Source: a virus
IMG/VR virus record: IMGVR_UViG_3300009169_000065
Span: 1-30,102 of that record
Length of the DNA: 30,102 nt
Strand: one strand, 5' to 3'
The notes below the pieces were generated by a model, which was given only the letters and a program-made list of their open reading frames with translations, had not been told where the DNA came from and did not search any database. Below, one piece after another: positions 21,006 to 28,552 of the stretch (position 1 is the stretch's first letter; each line of letters opens with the position of its first letter). Both the position numbers and the translations under genes were made by a program.

Positions 21006-23140
21006 GCCCTACCCTTCGGTGTGGTGGCGCGCTGCTGTGCGATGACCTTCTGGGTCTCCAGCTTCTGGCCCTCGATGGCCAGCCTGCCGGCCTCGACGTA
21101 GAGGTCCTGAAGCATCCGGTCGCGCTCCAGATCGTCGGTCTGCGCGACCTTGCCCATCTCCAGTTCCGCATCGACGATGGACTGGCGACGCTTGAGGTCG
21201 GCATCGAGGATCGCCTGCTGCGCCTTCTGCTGCGTCTTGATGCCCTCGACCTGCTTGAACGCCTCGACCTGCGGGTCGGGCGGCGGCGGCTGGCTGGCGG
21301 CCTGCTGCAGCTGCGCGACGACCTGCTGGCTCTCCTCCTCCGTCATCGGCTTGATGTAGCGGCTGACGTCCTTGAACCCCAGTGCCTTGATGTAGTCCTC
21401 CATCGTCTGGGTGACGTGGTAGGGCTGCACGACCGGGTTCGTGGGGCCAAACTGGCCGATGATCTTCTCCTGCAGCGCCATGACCTTCTCAAGGCCCACG
21501 ACACGCTTCTCGTCGTCACCGCCGCCGAGGCCGACGTTGACCTGCATGTTCAGGGTGGGGTCGAAGTTCCGCAGATCGACGGGGATGTACTCCTCGCCCG
21601 TGACCCAGACCACCTGCTGCGGGTCTTGATGCCGCATGCAGAGGCGCAGGATGCCCTGAAACAGCGGGATCATGCCCGTCTCGGCGAGGTTGCGGACCAT
21701 GACCTCGGTCTGGCCCGCCCCGCTCTGGATCGTGTTGGCGACGGCTTGCTTGTCGGTGGACTGCAGGGCCCGGGGGTCGAGGCCGAGGCTGGCCCGCGAG
21801 ACGCCCGTCTTGTTCTCGACGTCGTTGTTCCAATATTCAATAAAAGGAACCACTTGGCCGCCGACGAAGGGCACCGCGACCTCTTGGATCATGCCCGGCT
21901 GCCGGAAGCGGATCGGCGCGCCGATGTCCCAGTTCTGGACGTCGTCGGCGTTCACCATCGTCTCATGGTAGGCGATCCGGGGGTGGTTCGAGGCGTGGAG
22001 GTTGTTGATCACGCCCCGCGTCGCGGAGGTGATGCCGTCCTGATCGCTGTGCGTGAGGTCGTAGAGGGAGTTGCCGAAGACGGCCCCCGGCTTCGGGTCG
22101 ATCTGGAAGAGGGCGAAGTTGTGGCCGTCCTCGGCCCGCTCGAAGTACAGGAGTTCGAGGTCGGTGCCGCCCAGAACCCAGCGCCACATCTGCGCGATCC
22201 CGGTGCCATCCAGATCGGCGGCGCGGTAGACGTCGGTGATCAGCACCCGCTTCATCGACGGATCGACGCTGTCCTGCCGCTTCGCCTGACGGACGTAGCG
22301 GCGGCGGTTGCGGGCCTCGCCCGCATTGCGGTGGACCTCCGGCTCGGCGTTGTTAAGCCCCATGACTTGATCTGGATCAACTTCAGGGTAAGTCTTGAGG
22401 ACGTCGGAGACGGTCATCGAGACCTGCTTGCCGATCACCAGCGGCGGGCGGCCATTCACGGCACCCTCGTCGATGATCAGTTCCGACAGCAGCACGGGCT
22501 CCACGCGGACGCGGCCAGTGCGGCTCTGGTAGGCCATGTCCACGGTGTAGAGGGGCTCCTGCTGCACCTCGCCGCTGGGGCCCATCGTGGTGACCATCGT
22601 GGGGGTCGCGGAGATGATCCGCACGTTCGGCTGCTGCTGCAGCATCATCGCCTGCTCGGTCGTCAGGTTGGTGTAGGTCCGGTAGTCCTCCTCGACCTGC
22701 GTCTCCCACCAGTATTGGACCGGGCCGACCTTGTGCAGCATCGCGTTCTGGGCGGCGTCGTAGATCGCCCGATAGCCGCCCGCATTGGTGAACTCCTGCG
22801 CGACGTACATCGTCTGCTGGCGCGCCAGCGGGGCGACCACCTTGTTCGATGGCAGGAACTCGACCGGCGTGACGGAGCCGAAGAAGGCGCGCATGATCGA
22901 GGGGCGGACGCCCCTGATCGTGTCGCGGACCTTGGTGGCGACGTAGGCGCTGCGGTTGCCCTGCACCTTCACGTCTGACCCGCCGTTGTAGTACCGCTCG
23001 GCCCGCTCCCGCTCGCCCCCGAAGGTGCTGTCGAGGAAGTCCTGCGCCGTCTTCACGTCGCGGCCAATCTCCGAGACCATCGCCTCGATGTCGATGCCGT
23101 CGTCTTCGGCCTCCGGCGGGTTCGTGGTCATGTCAGACAT
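21002..23140 (-). CDS. Portal protein, P22 gp1-like
   Basis: 712 residues; AAGGA nine bases before the ATG. The N-terminal half has portal-type segments: VATKVRDTIRGVRPSIMRAF, then FLPSNKVVAPLARQQTMYVA and a long wing region. The centre contains GNSLYDLTHSDQDGITSATR followed by HASNHPRIAYHETM and the stem/crown region ALQSTDKQAVANTIQSGAGQ. The C-terminal ~90 residues form a charged helix (DADLKRRQSIVDAELEMGKV) that matches the barrel or crown of P22-like portals. It should form the dodecameric DNA entry ring, contacted by terminase on one side and the adaptor on the other. Length matches P22-like portals of about 700 residues. The gene order terminase, accessory genes, portal, scaffold, capsid fits. 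Confidence 0.93.
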   Translation of the reverse strand: MSDMTTNPPEAEDDGIDIEAMVSEIGRDVKTAQDFLDSTFGGERERAERYYNGGSDVKVQGNRSAYVATKVRDTIRGVRPSIMRAFFGSVTPVEFLPSNKVVAPLARQQTMYVAQEFTNAGGYRAIYDAAQNAMLHKVGPVQYWWETQVEEDYRTYTNLTTEQAMMLQQQPNVRIISATPTMVTTMGPSGEVQQEPLYTVDMAYQSRTGRVRVEPVLLSELIIDEGAVNGRPPLVIGKQVSMTVSDVLKTYPEVDPDQVMGLNNAEPEVHRNAGEARNRRRYVRQAKRQDSVDPSMKRVLITDVYRAADLDGTGIAQMWRWVLGGTDLELLYFERAEDGHNFALFQIDPKPGAVFGNSLYDLTHSDQDGITSATRGVINNLHASNHPRIAYHETMVNADDVQNWDIGAPIRFRQPGMIQEVAVPFVGGQVVPFIEYWNNDVENKTGVSRASLGLDPRALQSTDKQAVANTIQSGAGQTEVMVRNLAETGMIPLFQGILRLCMRHQDPQQVVWVTGEEYIPVDLRNFDPTLNMQVNVGLGGGDDEKRVVGLEKVMALQEKIIGQFGPTNPVVQPYHVTQTMEDYIKALGFKDVSRYIKPMTEEESQQVVAQLQQAASQPPPPDPQVEAFKQVEGIKTQQKAQQAILDADLKRRQSIVDAELEMGKVAQTDDLERDRMLQDLYVEAGRLAIEGQKLETQKVIAQQRATTPKGRA

Positions 23141-23162
23141 GGGAATAAATCCTTGTAGGGCC

Positions 23163-23191
23163 TTTATAGTGCCCCGTGGAACGCCTATGTT
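23163..23191. promoter_or_regulatory. Bidirectional promoter candidate between portal and the + strand gene
   Basis: On the + strand TTTATA (23163-23168), 17-bp spacer, TATGTT (23186-23191), followed by the gene at 23224. Read on the - strand the same hexamers give TATAAA (23168-23163) as a -10 for the portal, with a poor -35 (AACATA). The - strand core CACTATAAAGG also resembles single-subunit phage RNA polymerase promoters (SP6 core CACTATAGAAG). It lies in one of the few AT-richer stretches. Neither reading is proven. Confidence 0.4.
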
Positions 23192-23223
23192 GTAGGCTCA
23201 TGACGAGAGAGAGGAAACCCATC

Positions 23224-23406
23224 ATGGACGAGATCGAACCCCTACTCACCGAGAACCAGCTGACGGCCCTCATGGACGGCATCTGGGAGGCTTTCATCGT
23301 GCCGCAGTGCGTGGACGGCGTTGCCCCGGTGGACCGTGAAAATGCCTTCAACGAGATCGAGGTGCAATATCGGATCATGGTTGGTTTGCCTCCAGCCACC
23401 GCATGA
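23224..23406 (+). CDS. Isolated + strand 60-residue acidic protein
   Basis: The only + strand gene within the late block. ATG 23224 has GAGGAAA nine bases upstream; a longer reading from 23176 lacks such a site. The protein is acidic and helical: MDEIEPLLTENQLTALMDGI, then WEAFIVPQCVDG and RENAFNEIEVQYRIMVGLPP. The opposite-strand reading over the same bases is Ser-rich and without a ribosome site, so the + reading is favoured. Its last 32 nt overlap the 3' end of the large - strand gene at 23375. Transcription from here would be antisense to that gene's message. No family recognised. Confidence 0.65.
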   Translation: MDEIEPLLTENQLTALMDGIWEAFIVPQCVDGVAPVDRENAFNEIEVQYRIMVGLPPATA

Positions 23407-25993
23407 TGCTGTCCACCATCTGCGCGTCCACCCTCTGGGTGGTCGGCGACATCATGAACGACCGCTGATCGGAACCAGTCTTTGCGCCCTTGGCGCGGCG
23501 CTCGTTGAAGAAGTCGCGCCAGATCAACTCACCCGGGATGCGTCCCGTGCCCAGCTTGCCGAGGTAATCCCCCGCCAGCTGGGTGTCGTAGGACTTGTGG
23601 GCGCGCAGGTTGCCGAGTTCTCCCGGGCCGAGCATCTTTCCGGTGGGGTCCACCGCACCCATCGTCAGGCCGGTGTCGAAGGGGTTGGCATGCACCAGCC
23701 GGGGATCGGTGATCCCGAAGCGCGCCGCCGCGATGCTGGGGAAGCCCGCCTTCCGCATCGCGGCGCTCTCCATCGCCAGCATCGCCGCGCGGCGGTTGGT
23801 GCCCGACAGGCCCCGCAGGCGATCATGCGCCCCGGGGCTAAGGATGCCCGGCCACTCCGCATCAACAGGCTTCCTCACCCCATCGACAATCGTGTCGGGG
23901 GTTCCCTCGCGCATCAGCTTGTCGAAGGCTTCCGCCCCCTCCTTGGTGATCTTGGAGGGGTCGAACTGCCCCATGACCGCGTCGGTCATCATGGTCGAGA
24001 AGTCGCCCGAGGGGGCGGCCATCGAGGTGTAGGCCAAGATCGGCGTGTCGCCCCTCTCGGCGATGTCGCGGGCGGCCTTGGCCTTCGGGGCCAGCGCCTT
24101 GCGCTCCGACGCCCATATGCCCGTGTCGGGCTCCCGCATGAAGTCTGCGCCACCCTCCAGCCGCACCGGGCTGGTCAGGGGCTGCCCGTTCAGGGCCTCA
24201 AGCACCCCGCCGGCAGCCGTGCGGTCGCCGAAGGCGGGGATCAGGGTGGCTTTGCCCTCCCAGTCCTCGATGCTGAACGGCTTCTCCGGCACCAGCGCGC
24301 CGGTGGGGGACACCGTGGCGCTCATGTCGGCGAGAGGCATCTCCAGCTTGATGTTCGACCCCTGCCACCACATGCGCGGATCGCGAGCGATTGCCCCGAG
24401 TTCGTCGCCCGCGAAAGCTTTCAGGGCGTCCTCGCCGGTGTCGGCCAGCGCCCGGCCCATCGAACGGCCCGTGGCCCCCATCGGGAAAGCCTCAAGCCCC
24501 GCCATGCCGAGGCTCGACAGGGCCTCGCCAGCCGATCCGACCCGCTCCAACGCGGTCTTGCCCGGGGCGAACGCCTCGCCCGAGGCGACCATGCTGTCTT
24601 GCAGCGACCCGACCGGGTTCGGCATGGCCAGCGCCAGCCGCTCGGGGATGCCCGTACCGCCGAGGTAGTAGTTCAGGGCCTCGTCGATGCCTGCGGCGGC
24701 GCGATCCCGCAGGTTCCGGGTGTCGGGCGCGGCCTCTGGGGCCGGAGCCGGCATCAGGTCGAGGATGCTGGGGGCGTTGCGCGGATCGCCCTCGGCGTAG
24801 CCGCCCGTGACCGGGCCGCCGGGTTCGCGCTTCGGGGCGTTCGCCACGAAGTCGTTGATGCTGCCCAGCAGCTTGGTCTGGAGGTCCTCCGGGGGTGCGG
24901 CTGCGGCGTCGGCCTGACCGCCCGGGAGGGCCGCCGCGCCGAAGGTGAGGCCGACGGGTGCGCCGATGCCCGCCATGAGGTTCGGCAGGTGCTTCAGCTG
25001 GGGGTGGTTCCACGCGGCGACATCGCGCAGGACCGCATCGCGGCCACCGCGCTCCGTCAGGGCGATATTGCTGACCGAGCCCTTGTCCTCGACCTCGTTA
25101 CGGTAGGGGATGTTCGTGAAACCGAAGTCGGTGCCCAGCTTCTCGCCAAACTCCGGGGCCGTCGCTTGGTTGGCGGCCTCGTTCCGCATCAGCCGCAGGA
25201 AGTTGTTCGCCTCGCCCTCGCGGTGCCAGACGTCGGGGTTCTCGGCCACCGCCCGCTCGGCTGACGCCAGCATGTCGCGGCTTGCCCGCGACCCGACGGG
25301 GTAAGTCTGCGCGAAGGCCAGCGCCTCGGTGGGTGTGAGGGGCTTCGAGGTGTCCAGCAGCAGTTCGCGGGTGTGCTGCGCGCCGACGCCGACGCCGCGC
25401 TCCATCGCCGCCTGCTCGGTGCCCATGTGGGTGCCGACACGGTCGAAGACCGCCTGCCCGCTGTCCTTGGTCATGCGAGGGTCGAAGCGCGAGAAGCGTT
25501 CCGGGGCCTTGGTGGCGTGGTACTGCGGCTCCGGGTTCTGCAGGAAGGGGGCGCGCTTCTCACCCAGCGCATAGGGCAGCCCACCCTCGCGCTCGGCCTT
25601 CTCGAAGAGTTCGGGCGTGACCTGCTTGCCGAGGTTGTTCTCCAGCAGCCGCTTCAGGGCGTTTGTCGCATCCCCGCCACTTTTGGTCGCAAAGGGCAGC
25701 CCGAAGATGTCGTCGGTGAAGGGTAGCATCGGGTCTTCGTCGCCCGGCCCCATCGCGAGGTTATCGACGGGTCGGATGCCGCCCTCGGGGAGGGGAGACC
25801 AGACCTGCGGGACGTCGTAGCCGTCGAGGCCGGTCGCCTTGGCATAGGCGTTCGCGGTCGCAGCATCGTTGAAGAACGGGAACGTGGTGACGCCGTGGGG
25901 GTTCGGGTTCTGCGACACCCCCGCCATCAGGTCGTCAACGCTCTTCAGCCCGAGGGTGTCGAGCAGCTTGCGGATCGCGACGCCGGAGACCAT
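23375..25993 (-). CDS. Large polyvalent protein with ADP-ribosyltransferase-like domain
   Basis: 872 residues. Residues about 155-315 look like the ART domain of phage 'polyvalent' proteins: QYHATKAPERFSRFDPRM with H159, GTHMGTEQAAMERG (G187-T-H), and the final YRNEVEDKGSVSNIALTE with the acidic pair E300/E302. A low-complexity Pro/Ala linker (residues about 365-430) follows. The C-terminal 350 residues form a second conserved region seen in podophage large proteins (EGGADFMREPDTGIWASERK, then MAAPSGDFSTMM and SGTNRRAAMLAMESAAMRKA, RFGITDPRLV). Such proteins are thought to be packaged and injected to modify host targets. The start lies three bases after the stop of the small basic gene, a weakly recognised start that probably needs coupling. 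ART activity is inferred from the pattern. Confidence 0.75.
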   Translation of the reverse strand: MVSGVAIRKLLDTLGLKSVDDLMAGVSQNPNPHGVTTFPFFNDAATANAYAKATGLDGYDVPQVWSPLPEGGIRPVDNLAMGPGDEDPMLPFTDDIFGLPFATKSGGDATNALKRLLENNLGKQVTPELFEKAEREGGLPYALGEKRAPFLQNPEPQYHATKAPERFSRFDPRMTKDSGQAVFDRVGTHMGTEQAAMERGVGVGAQHTRELLLDTSKPLTPTEALAFAQTYPVGSRASRDMLASAERAVAENPDVWHREGEANNFLRLMRNEAANQATAPEFGEKLGTDFGFTNIPYRNEVEDKGSVSNIALTERGGRDAVLRDVAAWNHPQLKHLPNLMAGIGAPVGLTFGAAALPGGQADAAAAPPEDLQTKLLGSINDFVANAPKREPGGPVTGGYAEGDPRNAPSILDLMPAPAPEAAPDTRNLRDRAAAGIDEALNYYLGGTGIPERLALAMPNPVGSLQDSMVASGEAFAPGKTALERVGSAGEALSSLGMAGLEAFPMGATGRSMGRALADTGEDALKAFAGDELGAIARDPRMWWQGSNIKLEMPLADMSATVSPTGALVPEKPFSIEDWEGKATLIPAFGDRTAAGGVLEALNGQPLTSPVRLEGGADFMREPDTGIWASERKALAPKAKAARDIAERGDTPILAYTSMAAPSGDFSTMMTDAVMGQFDPSKITKEGAEAFDKLMREGTPDTIVDGVRKPVDAEWPGILSPGAHDRLRGLSGTNRRAAMLAMESAAMRKAGFPSIAAARFGITDPRLVHANPFDTGLTMGAVDPTGKMLGPGELGNLRAHKSYDTQLAGDYLGKLGTGRIPGELIWRDFFNERRAKGAKTGSDQRSFMMSPTTQRVDAQMVDSIMRWLEANQP

Positions 25994-25996
25994 AGG

Positions 25997-26152
25997 TCAC
26001 TGGCCGTTCTTGCGGGGCTGGCCCGAGTAGGCTTCCGCCTTGGCGGCTGCCACGGCCTTCGGGGTCTTGTGCTTCGATGCACCGGCCCTGAAGATACCCG
26101 CGACGGGCTTCTTCTTGGGGCCGCTGGGCGCTTGGATCGGGGGCTTCTGCAC
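25997..26152 (-). CDS. 51-residue Lys/Pro-rich basic protein
   Basis: Found by reading the - strand. GTG 26152 is preceded by AAGGAG at ideal spacing. The protein is very basic and without hydrophobic segments: QKPPIQAPSGPKKKPVAGIF at the start, SKHKTPKAVAAAKAEAYSGQ near the end, stop at 25997. There are no acidic clusters and only one Glu. This composition suggests nucleic-acid contact, for example condensing DNA, or a disordered tail-like helper. Its TGA is three bases before the ATG of the large ART gene. A similar lysine-rich mini-gene is often seen after phage terminases, with no known function. Confidence 0.7.
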   Translation of the reverse strand: MQKPPIQAPSGPKKKPVAGIFRAGASKHKTPKAVAAAKAEAYSGQPRKNGQ

Positions 26153-26178
26153 GGGGGTTCTCCTTGCAAGGTGGCCGC

Positions 26179-26207
26179 ACCATACCCGCGACGGGGATCG
26201 CGATCAA
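26179..26207 (-). promoter_or_regulatory. Sigma70-like promoter candidate before the basic/ART genes
   Basis: - strand TTGATC (26207-26202), 17-bp spacer, TATGGT (26184-26179), 27 nt before GTG 26152, in the 65-nt gap after the terminase stop. The -35 region and spacer (TTGATCGCG, then CCCC and GTCGCG) strongly resemble the element at 29826-29854, so both may be bound by the same polymerase. Confidence 0.6.
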
Positions 26208-26217
26208 CCGATGTCTG

Positions 26218-27657
26218 TCAGAACCCCTCCAGCCGCCTCGGGTGCGGTTTGCTCCACGGCAGCGTTGACCAAGTGCTGGACCCTGCCGCGCCGGACGCGA
26301 TCCCGCCGTCGGCGGCGAAAGTCAGACACCGCGCGTCGGCGATGTTCGGAGACGCGACCCCGCGCTGCTTCATCTGCGCCTTGCTCTCGACGTCGGTCTT
26401 GCCCGTCGAGGTGATGATCATGCCCGGCTCGCAGAGTTCGTTCACCAGCTTCTCGGCCAGATTGCTGTCGCAGGAGATCAGCACGTCGCGGCGCTCGAAC
26501 CACGCCCGCACCGCGAACCACAGTTCGGCGCGCAGTCGCGGGAAGCGGTCGCGCATCGCGGGGCTCTCCGCGACGTTGACGTCCATCACTGGCAGCCCCA
26601 TCTGCCGCAGCCGGTCAGCCACACCCGCGCCGACGCCGATGGCGTCCACGCAGATCAGCCGTGGCCGCTCGGCGGGGGAGCAGTTCTGCCACCGCTCGAA
26701 GACCCAGCCCACGACCCGCATGGTGTCGGCGTAGTGCAGTTCCTTGGCGAAGGTGACCACGTTCCCGCAGCGGACGATGAAGCCCGTGGGGTCGCCGCCG
26801 CGACCGGGGTCAACGCCCCAGATCGCCTCATCCGTGACCGCCACCACGTCCCGACCGATGGCCGGCTCCGCCAGTTCGCGGGGGATGACGCTGTCCTCGT
26901 CGTTCTCTGGGAACTCGCCGAGGACACGGATGCGCCACTGGTTCGAGTTCTCGGTGTAGGTCCGCCGCATCTCCTCGATGAAGTCTGGCGTCACGCGGGT
27001 GCTGTCGGAGCAGCTGACGCGGCGGGTCCACCAGAGGTCCTTCAGGATCGTGTGGGTGCGGTAGAACAGCCCCTTGGCCCGCGTGGGGTTGCCGATCAGG
27101 ATGAAGATCGCGCCTGCGGTGGACATCGTCCCCCGCGCGGCCTCGTAGACGGGCTCTGGGATGCCCGACGCCTCGTCCGCGATCACCATCACGTTCGCCG
27201 CGTGGATGCCCTGCAGCGCCTCGGGGTTCTCGATCCGCGCCGTCCGGTAGCTGATGAAGTTGTTGTCGGGGTCTTCCGCCAGCACGATCCGGTTGGTCTG
27301 CATCGTGATCAGGTCCGCGAGCCCGTACTTCAGCCGCCCCACCAGAAGCTTGGTCTCTGGGATCAGGCCGTCCTTCAGCTGGCTGCTGGAGGGGCTGGTC
27401 ACCACGATCTTGGTGTCGCGGGTGAACAGGAGCATGTGGAGCGAGCAGATCGCCGCGAAGAACGTCTTCCCGACGCCGTGTCCCGACCGGATGCTGATCC
27501 GGTCCTCGCCCGCGTCCAGCGCCATCAGCGTGTCGCGCTGCCACTTCTCCAGCACGATGGGGTGGCCGCCGCTCTCAAGGCAGTTCTCCACGAAGAACAC
27601 GCGGTTGTGCATCGCGCGGTCGAGGATCGCATCCACTGAGAGCGGCGCATCCAGCAT
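26218..27657 (-). CDS. Terminase large subunit
   Basis: 479 residues from ATG 27657 (overlapping the previous stop as TGATG). The ATPase has Walker A SGHGVGKT (K64), Walker B VMVIADEAS (D161, E162) and the coupling motif region IFILIGNP. The C-terminal RNase-H-like nuclease has GVDPGRGGDPTG (D283), ICVDAIGVG (D338) and NIADARCLT (D441), the three acidic residues expected. It cuts the replicated concatemer and pumps DNA through the portal. The classical small subunit has not been identified; the gene at 28209 is a candidate by position. A reading extended to 27753 would cover the membrane-peptide gene and lacks a start site. Confidence 0.95.
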   Translation of the reverse strand: MLDAPLSVDAILDRAMHNRVFFVENCLESGGHPIVLEKWQRDTLMALDAGEDRISIRSGHGVGKTFFAAICSLHMLLFTRDTKIVVTSPSSSQLKDGLIPETKLLVGRLKYGLADLITMQTNRIVLAEDPDNNFISYRTARIENPEALQGIHAANVMVIADEASGIPEPVYEAARGTMSTAGAIFILIGNPTRAKGLFYRTHTILKDLWWTRRVSCSDSTRVTPDFIEEMRRTYTENSNQWRIRVLGEFPENDEDSVIPRELAEPAIGRDVVAVTDEAIWGVDPGRGGDPTGFIVRCGNVVTFAKELHYADTMRVVGWVFERWQNCSPAERPRLICVDAIGVGAGVADRLRQMGLPVMDVNVAESPAMRDRFPRLRAELWFAVRAWFERRDVLISCDSNLAEKLVNELCEPGMIITSTGKTDVESKAQMKQRGVASPNIADARCLTFAADGGIASGAAGSSTWSTLPWSKPHPRRLEGF

Positions 27658-27755
27658 CAGCGGCGCATCGCCTTCGCGAAGAACAGCGCCAGAACGACCA
27701 GCGCCGCCGATGCGCCGATGGCCATGCCCAGAAGCACCAGAAACACGTCCCACAT
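27657..27755 (-). CDS. 32-residue single-span membrane peptide
   Basis: Read from the DNA between resolvase and terminase. ATG 27755 overlaps the resolvase stop (TGATG), and TGA 27659-27657 overlaps the terminase start the same way; GGAGG is ten bases upstream. It is nearly all one membrane span: MWDVFLVLLGMAIGASAALV, then VLALFFAKAMRR with positive charge at the C-terminal end, so an N-out/C-in topology is expected. The span holds G and A residues suited to helix packing. It may be a small holin-like or pinholin-type peptide, an anchor for a terminase partner, or a toxin-like peptide. Nothing in the neighbourhood settles this. Confidence 0.7.
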   Translation of the reverse strand: MWDVFLVLLGMAIGASAALVVLALFFAKAMRR

Positions 27756-28222
27756 CACTTGCTGCCCTCCGTTGCGAAGTACCACAGGGCGATGGCGTCA
27801 GCCTCGTCCTCGGTCTTCGGTTTCAGCCCACGCGCCTCGATGGCCTTCACCATCTCGGTCTTGCTCGCGTTGCCCTTGCCCGTCACATGCTTCTTGATCG
27901 TGCCGACTGGCACCCCCTCGTAGGGGATGCCGCGACCTTCGCACTCAGCCGTCAGGATGGCCATCAGGCCGCCGTAGACGTGGGCCGCGTCCACGCCCAT
28001 GTGCCGCCGCACCTCCTCGAAGACCACCAGATCGACGTCGATGTCCATGAGACTGTCCAGTTCCTTTCGGAACCGGACGAAGCGCATGCCGCCGCCGGAG
28101 AAGCGTCCGGCCCTGAGGTCGAGTGTGCCCGAGGCCATCGGCTGGTGGCCGCTGCCGAGGGCCCAGCCGCACTTGGTGCCGAGGTCGAACGCCAGAACGG
28201 TGTGGGGATTACTGGGCGGCAT
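27755..28222 (-). CDS. RuvC-like Holliday junction resolvase (phage type)
   Basis: 155 residues with the RuvC/RNase-H fold: TVLAFDLGTKCGWAL with D13, strand DVDLVVFEEV (E69/E70), and the C-terminal TEDEADAIALWYFA with D139/D142. Basic helices (VGTIKKHVTGKGNASKTEMV) fit DNA binding. Phages use such enzymes to trim branched DNA before packaging, consistent with being two genes upstream of terminase. It has a weak ribosome site and a 14-nt overlap with the previous gene, so it depends on coupling. Confidence 0.9.
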   Translation of the reverse strand: MPPSNPHTVLAFDLGTKCGWALGSGHQPMASGTLDLRAGRFSGGGMRFVRFRKELDSLMDIDVDLVVFEEVRRHMGVDAAHVYGGLMAILTAECEGRGIPYEGVPVGTIKKHVTGKGNASKTEMVKAIEARGLKPKTEDEADAIALWYFATEGSK

Positions 28223-28493
28223 GCGGCATCCCGTGCGTCTGCCTGTTGCCCTTCAAGGTCTCATCGGCCTGATCAATGGCACCCGCGCATGCGTCCAGCA
28301 CCATCTTGCGCCACTCGTCGCCGGGCGTCACCATCCGCATCTCGAAAATGGTCCGCTGCACGACCAGCCCGGCCAGCTGTTCGAGGTCCACCTTGTACAG
28401 GACAGCCGCAGTCTGCATCGCACCAATCACCACCTCGGCGGCCTCTTTGAAGCGCGCCACTTCGATGTCGGTAAGTTTCGGGGTATCTTTCAC
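28209..28493 (-). CDS. Small helical protein, possible small-terminase-position gene
   Basis: 94 residues from GTG 28493 with an excellent GGAGGAA site. It is strongly helical (LTDIEVARFKEAAEVVIGAM, then LYKVDLEQLAGLVVQRTIFE, and EWRKMVLDACAGAIDQADET). There are no cysteine pairs or helix-turn-helix that I can name. It precedes the resolvase and terminase genes in one transcription unit under a TTGACA-containing promoter, so an oligomeric DNA-recognition role similar to a small terminase is conceivable. It could equally be unrelated; the name is left open. Confidence 0.72.
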   Translation of the reverse strand: MKDTPKLTDIEVARFKEAAEVVIGAMQTAAVLYKVDLEQLAGLVVQRTIFEMRMVTPGDEWRKMVLDACAGAIDQADETLKGNRQTHGMPHAAQ

Positions 28494-28523
28494 GTCGGTT
28501 TCCTCCTCGTTCGTGAGATCGGG

Positions 28524-28552
28524 AGACTAGACCGACGGTGCGGCGGTGTCAA
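28524..28552 (-). promoter_or_regulatory. Promoter candidate with consensus TTGACA for the packaging unit
   Basis: - strand TTGACA (28552-28547), 17-bp spacer, TAGTCT (28529-28524). The -35 is perfect and the -10 poor (3 of 6), overlapping the lectin gene's stop codon (28549-28551). It would start transcripts just before the GTG at 28493. A weak -10 behind a perfect -35 suggests activator dependence or a modified RNA polymerase. Confidence 0.6.

Noticed and set aside
20897-22978. A 693-residue + strand frame opposite the portal
   Set aside because: The portal is clear on the - strand; the + frame has no domain or start signal.
23133-23399. An 88-residue - strand frame covering the gap before the portal
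   Set aside because: Ser-rich with no ribosome site; the + strand frame has GAGGAAA and normal composition.
23321-25264. A 647-residue + strand frame opposite the ART gene
   Set aside because: Composition is that of a shadow frame (Arg, His, Gly, Val) and the - strand frame has conserved motifs and spans the whole region.
27657-27753. An N-terminal extension of terminase
   Set aside because: The segment is out of frame with the membrane peptide, lacks a start signal, and conserved terminase sequence begins at ATG 27657.
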